DNA from: Streptomyces sp. yr375
GTDB taxonomy: Bacteria > Actinomycetota > Actinomycetes > Streptomycetales > Streptomycetaceae
Length of the DNA stretch: 39,464 bases
Reading direction: 5' to 3'
Assembly: GCF_900110755.1 (NCBI RefSeq)
Contig: NZ_FOFF01000066.1
Coordinates: forward strand, 1-39,464
Part shown: in pieces, positions 1 to 8,482 of the stretch
Numbering within the stretch: position 1 is the first letter of the stretch
Layout of the letters: every line of letters starts with the position of its first letter
Notes under the pieces: generated by a model
Database searches by the model: none
What the model was told of the DNA's origin: nothing
Seen by the model: the letters and a program-made list of their open reading frames with translations, nothing else
Made by a program: the position numbers and the translations under genes

Positions 1-3000
1 AGGATGCGCCAGGACACCCCGTCCACCACCAGATGATGCAGCACGATCAACAACCGTCCCGTGCCCGCGAACCACACGAACTGCGCCATCACTCCCGCCG
101 CCGGATCCAGCCGGCCCGCCGCCGCATCCAGCTCCCCCTGCACCTCCACACCGGACTCCGCACGACGGATCAGCCGCGCGGCATCGACGGACCCCGACGG
201 CCCCACCTCCATGGCGCCCTCCACGAGCCGGGAGCGCAGCACGTCGTGACGGTCGATGACCGCGTTGAGCGTCGCCGCAAGTCCCGCCTCGTCGATGCCG
301 TCCGGCAGCTCCACCACGGTCGACATCGCGAACCGGCCGATGCTGCCGCCCAGTTCGGTCATGTAGCGAGCGATCGGCGACAGTGGCATCCGTCCCACAC
401 CGCCGCCGTCGAGCTCCTGCAGCGTGACGGCCTCACCGGCACGCTCGCCGACCACTGCGGCCAGCTCGGCCACGGTCCGGCACTGGAAGATCTCGCGAGG
501 GGTGACCTCCACGCCCTGCGCCCGGGCGCGCGACACCACCTGGATGGAGCGGATGCTGTCCCCGCCGACGGTGAAGAAGTCGTCGTCGATCCCGACCCGG
601 TCCAGGCCGAGCACCTCGGCGTAGACCCCGGCGAGGATCGTCTCCTGCGCGGAGCGCGGCGCCCGGTACCTCTCGCCCGTGAACTCCGGCACCGGCAGCG
701 CGGCCCGGTCCAGCTTGCCGTTCGGGGCGAGCGGGAGCCGGTCCAGCATCACGAAGGCGGACGGGACCATGAACTCCGGCAGCCGCTCGGAGACGAAAGC
801 ACGCAGCTCCGCCACCGACACCCCGGCGGTCAGGTCGACCTCGAGATGGCCCAGGCTCTCGACGGTGCACCCGCCGGCGCCCGTGGAGACCACATAGCCC
901 ACCAGCTGCTTGCCGCCGGGACGGTCGTACGTGGTCACCACCGCCTGCGCCACACCGGAGTGAGCGGTCAGCGCGGCCTCGACCTCGCCCGCCTCGATCC
1001 GGAAGCCCCTGACCTTCATCTGCGCGTCGTCACGGCCGGCGAACTCGAGCTGACCGTCGGCGTTCCAGCGGGCGAGGTCTCCGGTGCGGTACATACGCTC
1101 CCCGGGCGGCCCGAAGGGGTCGGCCACGAAGCGCTCCGCCGTCAGGCCGGGCCGGCCGTGGTAGGCCCGGCCCACCGCGCCTGCGACGTACAGCTCCCCC
1201 ACGGCGCCCGGAGGCACGGGAGTCAGTCCGGGCCCCAGCACGTAGGTCCGCATGTTGCCCAGCGGCACTCCGATCGGCGCGCTGCCGGAGGTGTCCGGAC
1301 CGGACTTCCCGGGGGCGACGAAGGTGGTGGCGTAGAAGCTCTCGCTCTGCCCGTACGCATTGATCACCCGTACGCCCGGGAAGGCGTCCCGCACCCGTCG
1401 GACGAGGGACGAGGGCAGTGCCTCACCGGCGAACACCACGCTGTCGACCGTGGTCTTGCCCGCGATGTGCTCGACGAGCTCGCTGAAGACCGAGGGGACC
1501 GTGCTGATCACGCTGCCCGACCAGCCTCCCTCCTCCCCCAGGACGAGCACGTCGCGGACGACCTCGACAGTGCCGCCCGTGGCCAGGGTGGTGACGATCT
1601 CGAACACCGACACGTCGAAGTTGACCGACGTCCCGGCGAGCATCCGCGATCCGGGCTCCAGGCCGACGGACGACGCCAGCCGGGTCACACCGTTGACCAC
1701 GCCGTGATGGGTGATCGCGACGCCCTTCGGCGCCCCGGTGGAACCCGACGTGTACATCACATAGGCCAGGTTGTCGGGCCGCAGCGCGACATCCGGGGAA
1801 TCGAAGGGGCCGCTCGACAGGTCGATGTCGTCGAGGTGCACCCGGGGGGTGCCGTCATCCGGCAGCACCGCCGCGGTCTGCCCATCGGTCAGGACCACTT
1901 GAGGCCGTGCCTCGGAGAGGATGCGGCCGAGGCGTGCGCTCGGGTAGCGGGGGTCGATCGGCACATAGGCCGCCCCGGACTTGAGGATTCCCAACAGCGC
2001 GGTCACCAGGTCCGCGGAACGCGGCACCGCCAGGCCCACCAGCTTCTCCGGACCGGCGCCTCTACGGACCAGTTCGTGTGCCAGCCGGTTGGCCCGGGCG
2101 TCGACTTCCGCGTACGTCAGCTCCTGCGCACCGAAGACGACCGCTATCGCGTCCGGGGACAGACGGGCCTGCCGCTCGAAGAGTCCGGGAACGGTCGACG
2201 CGAGTGTCGGGGCCGTCGTGTTGTTGCGGCCCGCCAGGAGCTCCTTCTCGGCCGGTGCCAGCACATCCACGTCGCCGACCCGCGTGTCCGGCCCGGCGAC
2301 GAGCTGCCGCAGCACCCGTACGAGGCGCGATCCCGTCTCCGCCACGGTCGCCCGGTCGAAGAGGTCGGTCGCGTACTCCAGGGTGCACCGCAGTCCCTGC
2401 TCGACGATCGCGAAGTTGAACTCCAGATCGAACTTAGCCGTCTGCGTGGGAACGGCCTCGAGCGTCGCGGTCAGGCTCGGCAGATCGAGATCGAGATGGG
2501 CGCTGCTCTGCCAGCTGAACATCACCTGGAACAACGGGTGATACGCCGTGGAGCGCTCGGGGTTCAGTGCCTCGACGAGCCGCTCGAACGGCACTGCCTG
2601 GTTGTCGTAGGCGCTCAGCGCCTTGTCCTGCACCCGCTCGAGCACCTGCTCGAGCGACGGGTTGCCCGACAGGTCCGTCCGCAGCACCCAGGTGTTGACG
2701 AAGAACCCGACCAGGTCCGTCAGCGCTTCGTCGGTGCGTCCGGCGATCGTGGACCCGATCGTGATGTCCTCGCCGGCGCCCAGGTGGTGCAGCAGCACGG
2801 CCAGGGCGGACTGCATCGCCATCGACAGTGTCAGGCCTCGGGAACGGGCCAGCTCCTCGACCGCCGCGGTGAGTTGGCGGTCGATGGTGAACTCGACGGC
2901 GTCGCCGCGGTGGCTGGCCTCCGCCGGCCTCGGGTGGTCCGTGGGGAGCCGCAGCTGCTGCGGAGCCCCGGCGAGTTCGTCGCGCCAGTAGCCGAGCTGG

Positions 3001-3572
3001 GTGGACAGCACGCTCCCCGGGTCGTCGGCCTCGCCGAGCACCTCGCGCTGCCACAGTGTGTAGTCGCCGTACTGCACGGGCAGTTCGGACCACCGCGGCT
3101 CCTCGGACCGTAGACGGGCCGCGTAGGCGGTGGCCAGGTCCCGGCCCAGCGGCACCATCGACTCGCCGTCGGCGGCGGCATGGTGCACGACCAGCACCAG
3201 CACATGCTCCTCGGGTCCGCTGCGCAGCACCTGTGCCTGCACCGGGATCTCGGTGGAGAGGTCGAATCGGTGGGAGGCCGCCCGGGCCACCAGGGCGTCG
3301 ATGCCGTCGGATCCCACGTCGACGACCGGCATGGCCGGCAGCAGGCCCTCGACCGGCTGGACCTGCTGCACGGGCATGCCGTCGCCGTCCTCGACGAACA
3401 GCGTGCGCAGGCTCTCGTGCCTGGCGACGACATCGCGCAGGGCGGCGGCGAGGGCGCCCACGTCCAGCGCCCCGCTCAGACGCAGGACGAACGGGATGTT
3501 GTACGTCGCTGAGGGCCCCTCGAACCGGTCGATGAACCACAACCGCCGCTGCGCAAAGGACAGAGGGATCAT
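1..3572 (-). CDS. NRPS, C-A-T-E..., 3'-truncated by window edge; predicted to add a D-piperazate-type residue
   Basis: Nonribosomal peptide synthetase that starts directly with a condensation domain, so it is an internal or downstream subunit. About 1190 residues are visible. The C domain begins at residue 4 (SFAQRRLWF) and has an intact HHAAADG motif at residues 130-136; its N-terminal motif resembles LCL-type C domains, implying an L-configured donor. The A domain carries YTSGSTGAPKG and an intact A10 lysine (PNGKLDR). Aligning to GrsA by eye gives the pocket DVFSVAAYAK, which I associate from memory with piperazic-acid activating domains. A carrier protein follows (GGDSI), then an epimerization domain whose HHxxxDGVSWRIL motif is cut by the window edge, so the residue is probably converted to D. 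The ATG at 3572 has GAGGAG about 10 nt upstream. The gene lies downstream of the A-KR-T gene but has its own promoter and operator region. No terminal thioesterase is in view. The piperazate call is inference supported by the KtzT-like and arg genes nearby. Confidence 0.93.
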   Translation of the reverse strand, partial: MIPLSFAQRRLWFIDRFEGPSATYNIPFVLRLSGALDVGALAAALRDVVARHESLRTLFVEDGDGMPVQQVQPVEGLLPAMPVVDVGSDGIDALVARAASHRFDLSTEIPVQAQVLRSGPEEHVLVLVVHHAAADGESMVPLGRDLATAYAARLRSEEPRWSELPVQYGDYTLWQREVLGEADDPGSVLSTQLGYWRDELAGAPQQLRLPTDHPRPAEASHRGDAVEFTIDRQLTAAVEELARSRGLTLSMAMQSALAVLLHHLGAGEDITIGSTIAGRTDEALTDLVGFFVNTWVLRTDLSGNPSLEQVLERVQDKALSAYDNQAVPFERLVEALNPERSTAYHPLFQVMFSWQSSAHLDLDLPSLTATLEAVPTQTAKFDLEFNFAIVEQGLRCTLEYATDLFDRATVAETGSRLVRVLRQLVAGPDTRVGDVDVLAPAEKELLAGRNNTTAPTLASTVPGLFERQARLSPDAIAVVFGAQELTYAEVDARANRLAHELVRRGAGPEKLVGLAVPRSADLVTALLGILKSGAAYVPIDPRYPSARLGRILSEARPQVVLTDGQTAAVLPDDGTPRVHLDDIDLSSGPFDSPDVALRPDNLAYVMYTSGSTGAPKGVAITHHGVVNGVTRLASSVGLEPGSRMLAGTSVNFDVSVFEIVTTLATGGTVEVVRDVLVLGEEGGWSGSVISTVPSVFSELVEHIAGKTTVDSVVFAGEALPSSLVRRVRDAFPGVRVINAYGQSESFYATTFVAPGKSGPDTSGSAPIGVPLGNMRTYVLGPGLTPVPPGAVGELYVAGAVGRAYHGRPGLTAERFVADPFGPPGERMYRTGDLARWNADGQLEFAGRDDAQMKVRGFRIEAGEVEAALTAHSGVAQAVVTTYDRPGGKQLVGYVVSTGAGGCTVESLGHLEVDLTAGVSVAELRAFVSERLPEFMVPSAFVMLDRLPLAPNGKLDRAALPVPEFTGERYRAPRSAQETILAGVYAEVLGLDRVGIDDDFFTVGGDSIRSIQVVSRARAQGVEVTPREIFQCRTVAELAAVVGERAGEAVTLQELDGGGVGRMPLSPIARYMTELGGSIGRFAMSTVVELPDGIDEAGLAATLNAVIDRHDVLRSRLVEGAMEVGPSGSVDAARLIRRAESGVEVQGELDAAAGRLDPAAGVMAQFVWFAGTGRLLIVLHHLVVDGVSWRI

Positions 3573-3775
3573 TTCGCGTCTACTCCTCGATCAGTCATCC
3601 TGCGCGGACACGGACGGCGGCCCGATCACGCGCAGGCCTCGGCGTCGATCGCGCATGACAGTTCGGCGGTCGTGGGTTTCGGAAGCTCGAATGAATGCAA
3701 GCCGGTTTCCCGTTTCACATCGCACTGCACCGCATCTTCGATTTCAAGGGCGGCAGTGGGATTCTCACGTCGAAT

Positions 3776-3804
3776 ACTTTCCGGCCTGCGTGCTGTGGGG
3801 TCAA
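3776..3804 (-). promoter_or_regulatory. Predicted promoter of the C-A-T-E NRPS
   Basis: On the minus strand a -35 hexamer TTGACC (3804-3799) is followed after 17 nt by GAAAGT (3781-3776). The same arrangement, with a shared spacer block CAGCnCGCAGG, occurs in front of the other NRPS operon at 14768-14740. The start codon is about 200 nt downstream, so a long leader is implied. Called by pattern only. Confidence 0.45.
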
Positions 3805-3813
3805 GCGCATTCA

Positions 3814-3892
3814 CCGCGGATGAGCGCACTGCCCGGCCTGCGCATGTCCTGTCGACAGGACGCCGGTCCTTGGCAGGGCTGCTCATCCGCGG
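3814..3892. repeat. Nested dyad centred on the operator
   Basis: CCGCGGATGAGC (3814-3825) is repeated exactly inverted at 3881-3892. Inside it CTGCC pairs with GGCAG, and at the centre lies the 16-bp palindrome at 3846-3861. The outer and inner dyads share the same centre (about 3853). The whole could fold into one long hairpin between the A-KR-T stop codon (3909) and the next promoter, acting as a terminator, an extended protein-binding site, or both. Confidence 0.6.
3846..3861. promoter_or_regulatory. Cluster operator, copy 1 (perfect 16-bp palindrome)
   Basis: GTCCTGTCGACAGGAC, perfectly self-complementary. It lies about 41 bp upstream of the -35 box of the C-A-T-E NRPS. Related copies are at 14811, 14951 and 25077, all in intergenic promoter regions of this cluster. 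Likely binding site of a cluster regulator; the LmbU-family protein encoded at 23515 is the best candidate in the window. Confidence 0.7.
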
Positions 3893-3908
3893 CCGTTGTG
3901 CGGGTCGG

Positions 3909-6900
3909 TCAGTTCGCTCCCTGCCGCACAAGGATCTCCGCCATCCCTGCCACGGTCGGGTTCTCGTAGAGTTCCTGCGTTGCGACCCGGACCGCGAACG
4001 TGTCATCGATCAGAGCGAGCAGACGCGTTGCTCGGATCGAATTGCCGCCGAGGTCGAAGAAGGAATCCTCTCTGCCGATTTCGGGGCGGTTGAGGGAGTC
4101 CGCCCAGAGGGACGCGATCCGGCGCTCCAGGTCGGTCTCGGGTGCCGTGAACCGGCGCCCGGCCTTGCCGGAGGCGGCGTCGAGCAGTAGCTGGGCGGTG
4201 TCGACAGCACCGTTCATGTCCCTCGGGATGTGCGGCACTTCGACCAGACGTACCGGCACCGGGCTGTCGCGTATGGTCAGTGCGACGGCCGCACGCAGGG
4301 CCTCCGGTTCGACACCGTCGGCGGTGTAGGCGACGAGAATCTCGCTGGCCCGCAACTGCTCCGGAACCAATTCGTCGATGATCGACGAATTCGCCAGGTC
4401 GAGGCCGATGATCAGGCCGTGATGGGGCGAAGCGATCGCGTCGAGAAACAGCCGCAATCCATCGGTCGGCTCGATGGACCGGAATCCACGACTGCGGGCC
4501 GGGGCGGCCGACTGCGTTCGGTTCATTCCTATGCCGGCCCACATGCTCCAGGACAGACAATGTACTGCTCGGCGGCGTTCGTGGTGCCAGTGGTCGGCGA
4601 ATCCGATGAGGAAACCGTTGGCCGCAGAATACGCGCCGAACGAATGCCCGCCGAATTCTCCGTTGACGGAACCGAAAAGCACCAGCGAGGCGTCCGGGCG
4701 TGAGGCGAGGACATCTGCCACGGCCAGTGTGCCGGCGACCTTGGCGCGGTACTGCACGGCGAAGGTCTGCGCCGACTCGGTGGCGACCGTGTGCTGTTCG
4801 AGGTCGGCCCACTGTGCTGTCGGGTCGGCGCCCGCCAGGTGCAGGGCGCCGTCGAGCGGCCGCCCCCAGCGGGCCTCGGCCGCGGCGACCGCCGCTGCCA
4901 GGGCTGCCGCGTCGGCGACATCGAGCTGCTGGTAGACGACATCGCCGAGCGCGGCCAGTTCGGCAAGCGGGCCGGCGCCGTCGGCCGGCGAGCGGCCCAC
5001 GAGCAGCAGCCGGGCCCCGTAGGCGGCGACGAGGTAGGACGCGATATCCTGTGCGATGCCGCCGAGCCCGCCGGTAACCAGGTAGGTGCCGCCCGCGATC
5101 ACGGGCGGCGCCGCGCTGTCCGGTCCGCCGTCCACCTCGACGGGTGACAACCGCGGCTGCCAGCGCCGGCCTTGCCGTGCAGCGATGATCCCCGTGTGGT
5201 GCCGGTCGGCGAGTTCAGTGCGTACGGCCTGCGCCCACACACCGGTGTCGGCCGGCAGGTCGAGCTGGCGGATGACAGTTGACGTGCTCTCGCCGACGGC
5301 GGTCCGTACGAGTGCGGGCAGGGCGCAGGTACCGAGGTCGACGCTGTCCCCGTCGTGCACATGGACCGAGCCCGCGGTGACGACGAGCAGCAGCGGACGG
5401 CCGGACTCCGCGTCTGCCAGGGCTCCGACCAGGGAGGTCAGCTCGGCGGTCGCCGCCGTCAGTCGGGAGAGGGGGTCGCCGCCGGGAGTCAGGGGCAGGG
5501 CATGGACGACGGTCGACACCGGACCGTGTGCCGAGGCCACTGCCACGAGCAGCCGCCGCAGTTCCGCGCGGTCGTCCGCCCTGACGCGGTAGCGGTCGGG
5601 CGCCTCCTCGGCGAACGACTCGCCCCGGCGGACGGTGACGAACGGCCCGTCGATGTCCAGGTGTCGCAGGTCGTCGTCCTCGGCGAACACGACCAGGACC
5701 CCTGAGTCGTCCATCGCCTCGGCGGCCGGGGTCACTTCGGCCCACTGCCGCCTGAACAGCCAGGTGTCCGTCTGCTCCTGCTCCGGCCGCGTACCGACCG
5801 CCCGGCCGTCGAAGGTACCGGCGCGCAACCCGTCGACCAGCGCGCCCCGTTGGATCTTGCCGCTCCCCGTTTTCGGGAACTCCGTCTCGGTGACGGGGAC
5901 CAGCAGGTCGGGTGCGATGCCGACCTCGCGTACGAGGGTGGCCCGTACCCTCTGGGTGGTGTCGGCGAGCACGTCGCTGTCCCACTGGAGCGGCACGAAG
6001 AAGACCACGAGCTGATCGGTGCCCGCGCCGGGCTCACGTACGCCGGCGGCGGCCGCGAAGGTGACGCGCACTCCGTCGACCTGCTCGACGACGCTCTCGA
6101 TCTCGTGCGCCATGTAGTTGATGCCGCGCACGATGATCTGGTCCTTCTTGCGGCCCGCGATCACGACCTCGCCGTTGTGCACGAACGCGAGGTCACCGGT
6201 GCGGAACCAGCCGTCCTCGTCGTACGACTCGCGGTTGGCGTCGTCGTTCGCGAAGTAGCCGTGCATCATCGTCAGGCCGCGGATGCGCAGCTCACCCAGC
6301 CGCCCCTCGGGCACCACCTTGCCGGTGTCGTCCACGACACGGATCTGCACCCCGGGAAGGGGCCGTCCCACCGAGGAGAGCACCACGGCGTCCTTGTCGC
6401 GCGGGTCGAGGTGCCGGATGTTCCCGCTCAGCGAGGAGGGGTCGACGGCGACGGTGCCCGCGGCCTTGTCGTCGAGGCGCTGTCGAGCGTATGTGACTCC
6501 CGAGCAGGTCTCGGACATGCCCCACACCGGCCGCATCGCGTCGGCGGGCAGCCCGTGCGGTGCCAGCAGCTCCAGGAACCGGTGGCTGGTCGAGGCGACC
6601 ACCGGTTCGCCGGCGTTGGTGATCTCCCGCAGGCAGGACAGGTCCCACGATCGCCGCGTGCGGATCTCCTCGGCGTGTTCGTTGGCCATGGCGAAGGCGA
6701 AGTTCGGCGCCCAGGTGTTCGTCGCGCGGTAGCGGTCGACCCAGTCGAGCCACAGCAGCGGGTCACCCAGGGAGTGCTCGATCTTGGCGTTGATGTGCAT
6801 GCACCGCAGGAACACGTCGCGGACGTTGTACATGGCGACCGTGACATGGTCGAACGGCATCCAGATGAGGCTGACGTCGTCGCCGGTCAGGCCGCAGTGC

Positions 6901-7691
6901 TCGGCGACGGCCAACGATCTGGCGACGACGCTCGCATTGGTGTGGTGCACGCACTTGGGCACACCGGTGCTCCCCGAGGTGAGGAGGTTGAGCACCGGTG
7001 ATTCGGGGGTGGCCTCGAACCACTCGGTGTCGGGCGGGAAGGCGGCCAGCTCGCCGACGGTCAGGATCCGCACCTCCGGCTCACTCCAGAGCTCCCGGAC
7101 CCCGGCGACCGGACCCGCGGTGACGTCGTCGGTGAGGAGCACGGGCTGCCCGAGCAGGTTCCAGGCGTTGTGCAGCTTCCGGTTGGTCTCGTTCGGCACC
7201 CGGTACGTCGTGGCGACCCCCACCGGCGTCGGCACGAATCCGCCGAGCACACAGGCCCAGAAAGCGGAGAGATAGGCCTTGTTGTCGTCGAACTGGAAGA
7301 GTGCGGCGTCGCCGGGACGCAGACCGGCAAAACGGAGTCCGGCCAGCACGCGCTCTGCTTCGGCGAGCAGTGCGGGATAGGTCTGCAGCACGTCTTCATG
7401 GCCTTTGGTGATGAAGATCGTGCCCTTGTCCGGCGCGAGTTCGGCCGCCGCGCGCAGGGCCTCCTGCAGGGTGGCGGGTGCCCCCTCCGGAATGTTCAGC
7501 GGGCCGCCGTCGAGGTCGGCCGGTGTTCCGTCCCTGAGGTCCGGCTCCCGCGGGGCCGGTTCGGCGGCGCGCTGCGGCACGGCCGCCCGTACGCCCTTGC
7601 GTACCACGGCGACCGCGTCGTCGACTCCGGGGACCTTCAGGGCGGCTGCGGTGATGTCGTCGAGAACGCCGACCGCGTCCAGGGCCGTCAT
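3909..7691 (-). CDS. A-KR-T protein (adenylation, ketoreductase, carrier): predicted keto-acid activating and reducing unit
   Basis: 1260-residue stand-alone module. Residues 1-80 are a short region resembling part of an A subdomain. The adenylation domain (about 90-600) has TSGSTGVPK near 238-246 and an intact A10-like PKTGSGKIQR. A PKS-type ketoreductase follows with its structural half (about 640-860) and catalytic half: nucleotide motif TGGLGGIA near 873, and Lys984, Ser1008, Tyr1021 and Asn1025 at canonical spacing, so it should be active. Between KR and the carrier is a vestigial A subdomain ending IPRDMNGAVD, where the A10 lysine is lost. The carrier Ser is about 1218 (LGGNS). This order resembles keto-acid modules of depsipeptide synthetases, where the KR is associated with a pseudo-A subdomain; the product would be an alpha-hydroxy acyl unit. 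The start at 7691 has GGGAGG upstream and overlaps the thioesterase stop (ATGA). An in-frame start at 7829 would lie inside the thioesterase gene and is disfavoured. Confidence 0.9.
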   Translation of the reverse strand: MTALDAVGVLDDITAAALKVPGVDDAVAVVRKGVRAAVPQRAAEPAPREPDLRDGTPADLDGGPLNIPEGAPATLQEALRAAAELAPDKGTIFITKGHEDVLQTYPALLAEAERVLAGLRFAGLRPGDAALFQFDDNKAYLSAFWACVLGGFVPTPVGVATTYRVPNETNRKLHNAWNLLGQPVLLTDDVTAGPVAGVRELWSEPEVRILTVGELAAFPPDTEWFEATPESPVLNLLTSGSTGVPKCVHHTNASVVARSLAVAEHCGLTGDDVSLIWMPFDHVTVAMYNVRDVFLRCMHINAKIEHSLGDPLLWLDWVDRYRATNTWAPNFAFAMANEHAEEIRTRRSWDLSCLREITNAGEPVVASTSHRFLELLAPHGLPADAMRPVWGMSETCSGVTYARQRLDDKAAGTVAVDPSSLSGNIRHLDPRDKDAVVLSSVGRPLPGVQIRVVDDTGKVVPEGRLGELRIRGLTMMHGYFANDDANRESYDEDGWFRTGDLAFVHNGEVVIAGRKKDQIIVRGINYMAHEIESVVEQVDGVRVTFAAAAGVREPGAGTDQLVVFFVPLQWDSDVLADTTQRVRATLVREVGIAPDLLVPVTETEFPKTGSGKIQRGALVDGLRAGTFDGRAVGTRPEQEQTDTWLFRRQWAEVTPAAEAMDDSGVLVVFAEDDDLRHLDIDGPFVTVRRGESFAEEAPDRYRVRADDRAELRRLLVAVASAHGPVSTVVHALPLTPGGDPLSRLTAATAELTSLVGALADAESGRPLLLVVTAGSVHVHDGDSVDLGTCALPALVRTAVGESTSTVIRQLDLPADTGVWAQAVRTELADRHHTGIIAARQGRRWQPRLSPVEVDGGPDSAAPPVIAGGTYLVTGGLGGIAQDIASYLVAAYGARLLLVGRSPADGAGPLAELAALGDVVYQQLDVADAAALAAAVAAAEARWGRPLDGALHLAGADPTAQWADLEQHTVATESAQTFAVQYRAKVAGTLAVADVLASRPDASLVLFGSVNGEFGGHSFGAYSAANGFLIGFADHWHHERRRAVHCLSWSMWAGIGMNRTQSAAPARSRGFRSIEPTDGLRLFLDAIASPHHGLIIGLDLANSSIIDELVPEQLRASEILVAYTADGVEPEALRAAVALTIRDSPVPVRLVEVPHIPRDMNGAVDTAQLLLDAASGKAGRRFTAPETDLERRIASLWADSLNRPEIGREDSFFDLGGNSIRATRLLALIDDTFAVRVATQELYENPTVAGMAEILVRQGAN

Positions 7692-8470
7692 ACGGTCCTC
7701 CCGTTCGCCACGGGGACCAGCATCTTCCCGGCAATGAGGGAGACCACCTCTGCCGGCTTCTCCAGGAAGTAGAAATGGCCGCCGGGATAGAAGTGGGTGC
7801 TGCATCCGGAGTTCGTCTGCCTGCTCCACTCGCCGACCGTCTCCTTCGGTGCCCGAGGATCGGAGTCGCCGGCCAGGACGGTGATCGGGCAGTCCAGCGG
7901 GGACTCCTGAGCCGGGGTGTGGCGCTCCCAGAGGCCGAAGTCGGCACGGAGCACCGGCAGGAGTGACGCCATGACGAATTCGTCACCGGCAATCTCTTCG
8001 TCGATGCCGCCGAGTCCGACCATCTCGGCACGGAACTCGTCCTCGGGGAGGTCGTGCAGATGCCGGATCCCGGTCACGCCCGGGGCGGGCTGGGCGGAGA
8101 GGAACAGCTGCTCCGGACCCTGACGTCTCTGCGCACGCAGCGCCTTGGCCAGTTCGAAGGCGAGTGCCGCGCCGCAGGAATGGCCGAAGAAGGAGAACGA
8201 GCCGCTGAGAACGGGGCGCAGCGCGTGGGTGAGCACACTGACGAGCGGGCCGACCTCGGTGAACGGCTCCTCGGTGATGCGGTTCTGGCGGCCGGGCAGT
8301 TGCACGGCGACCAGTTCTATCTCCGCGGGAAGTGCCGGGGCCCATTCGGCGTATGTGGTCGCGCCGGCGCCCGCGTGCGGGAAGCAGATCAGCCGGTGGC
8401 GGCTCCCGGGTTGCCTGGCGCGCCAGATATACGGCGTCTCGGAGACAAGTTCCGTGCTCTGTACGGTCAT
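7688..8470 (-). CDS. Type II thioesterase
   Basis: 260-residue alpha/beta hydrolase of the external thioesterase family that clears mis-primed or stalled carrier proteins in NRPS/PKS systems. Visible features are the N-terminal LICFPHAGAG, the nucleophile elbow GHSCGA, the acidic residue in GDSDPRAP and the catalytic His in GGHFYFLE. Length is normal for the family. It lies 12 nt after the A-T-E-C-A*-T NRPS and overlaps the next gene by ATGA, so the three are one operon and translationally coupled. It is one of two type II thioesterases in the cluster (the other is at 15043), and the two differ clearly in sequence. Confidence 0.93.
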   Translation of the reverse strand: MTVQSTELVSETPYIWRARQPGSRHRLICFPHAGAGATTYAEWAPALPAEIELVAVQLPGRQNRITEEPFTEVGPLVSVLTHALRPVLSGSFSFFGHSCGAALAFELAKALRAQRRQGPEQLFLSAQPAPGVTGIRHLHDLPEDEFRAEMVGLGGIDEEIAGDEFVMASLLPVLRADFGLWERHTPAQESPLDCPITVLAGDSDPRAPKETVGEWSRQTNSGCSTHFYPGGHFYFLEKPAEVVSLIAGKMLVPVANGRTV

Positions 8471-8482
8471 TGCTGGGGCTTC

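Noticed and set aside
33..3113. 1026-codon plus-strand open frame across the left NRPS
   Set aside because: Antisense to a clear NRPS; Arg/His/Gly-rich composition without domains is typical of GC-driven shadow frames.
5850..7001. 383-codon plus-strand frame opposite the A-KR-T gene
   Set aside because: Antisense shadow; no ribosome-binding site or recognisable domain.
7692..7829. N-terminal extension of the A-KR-T protein from 7829
   Set aside because: It would overlap the thioesterase coding sequence by over 130 nt, whereas 7691 gives an ATGA overlap and a good ribosome-binding site.
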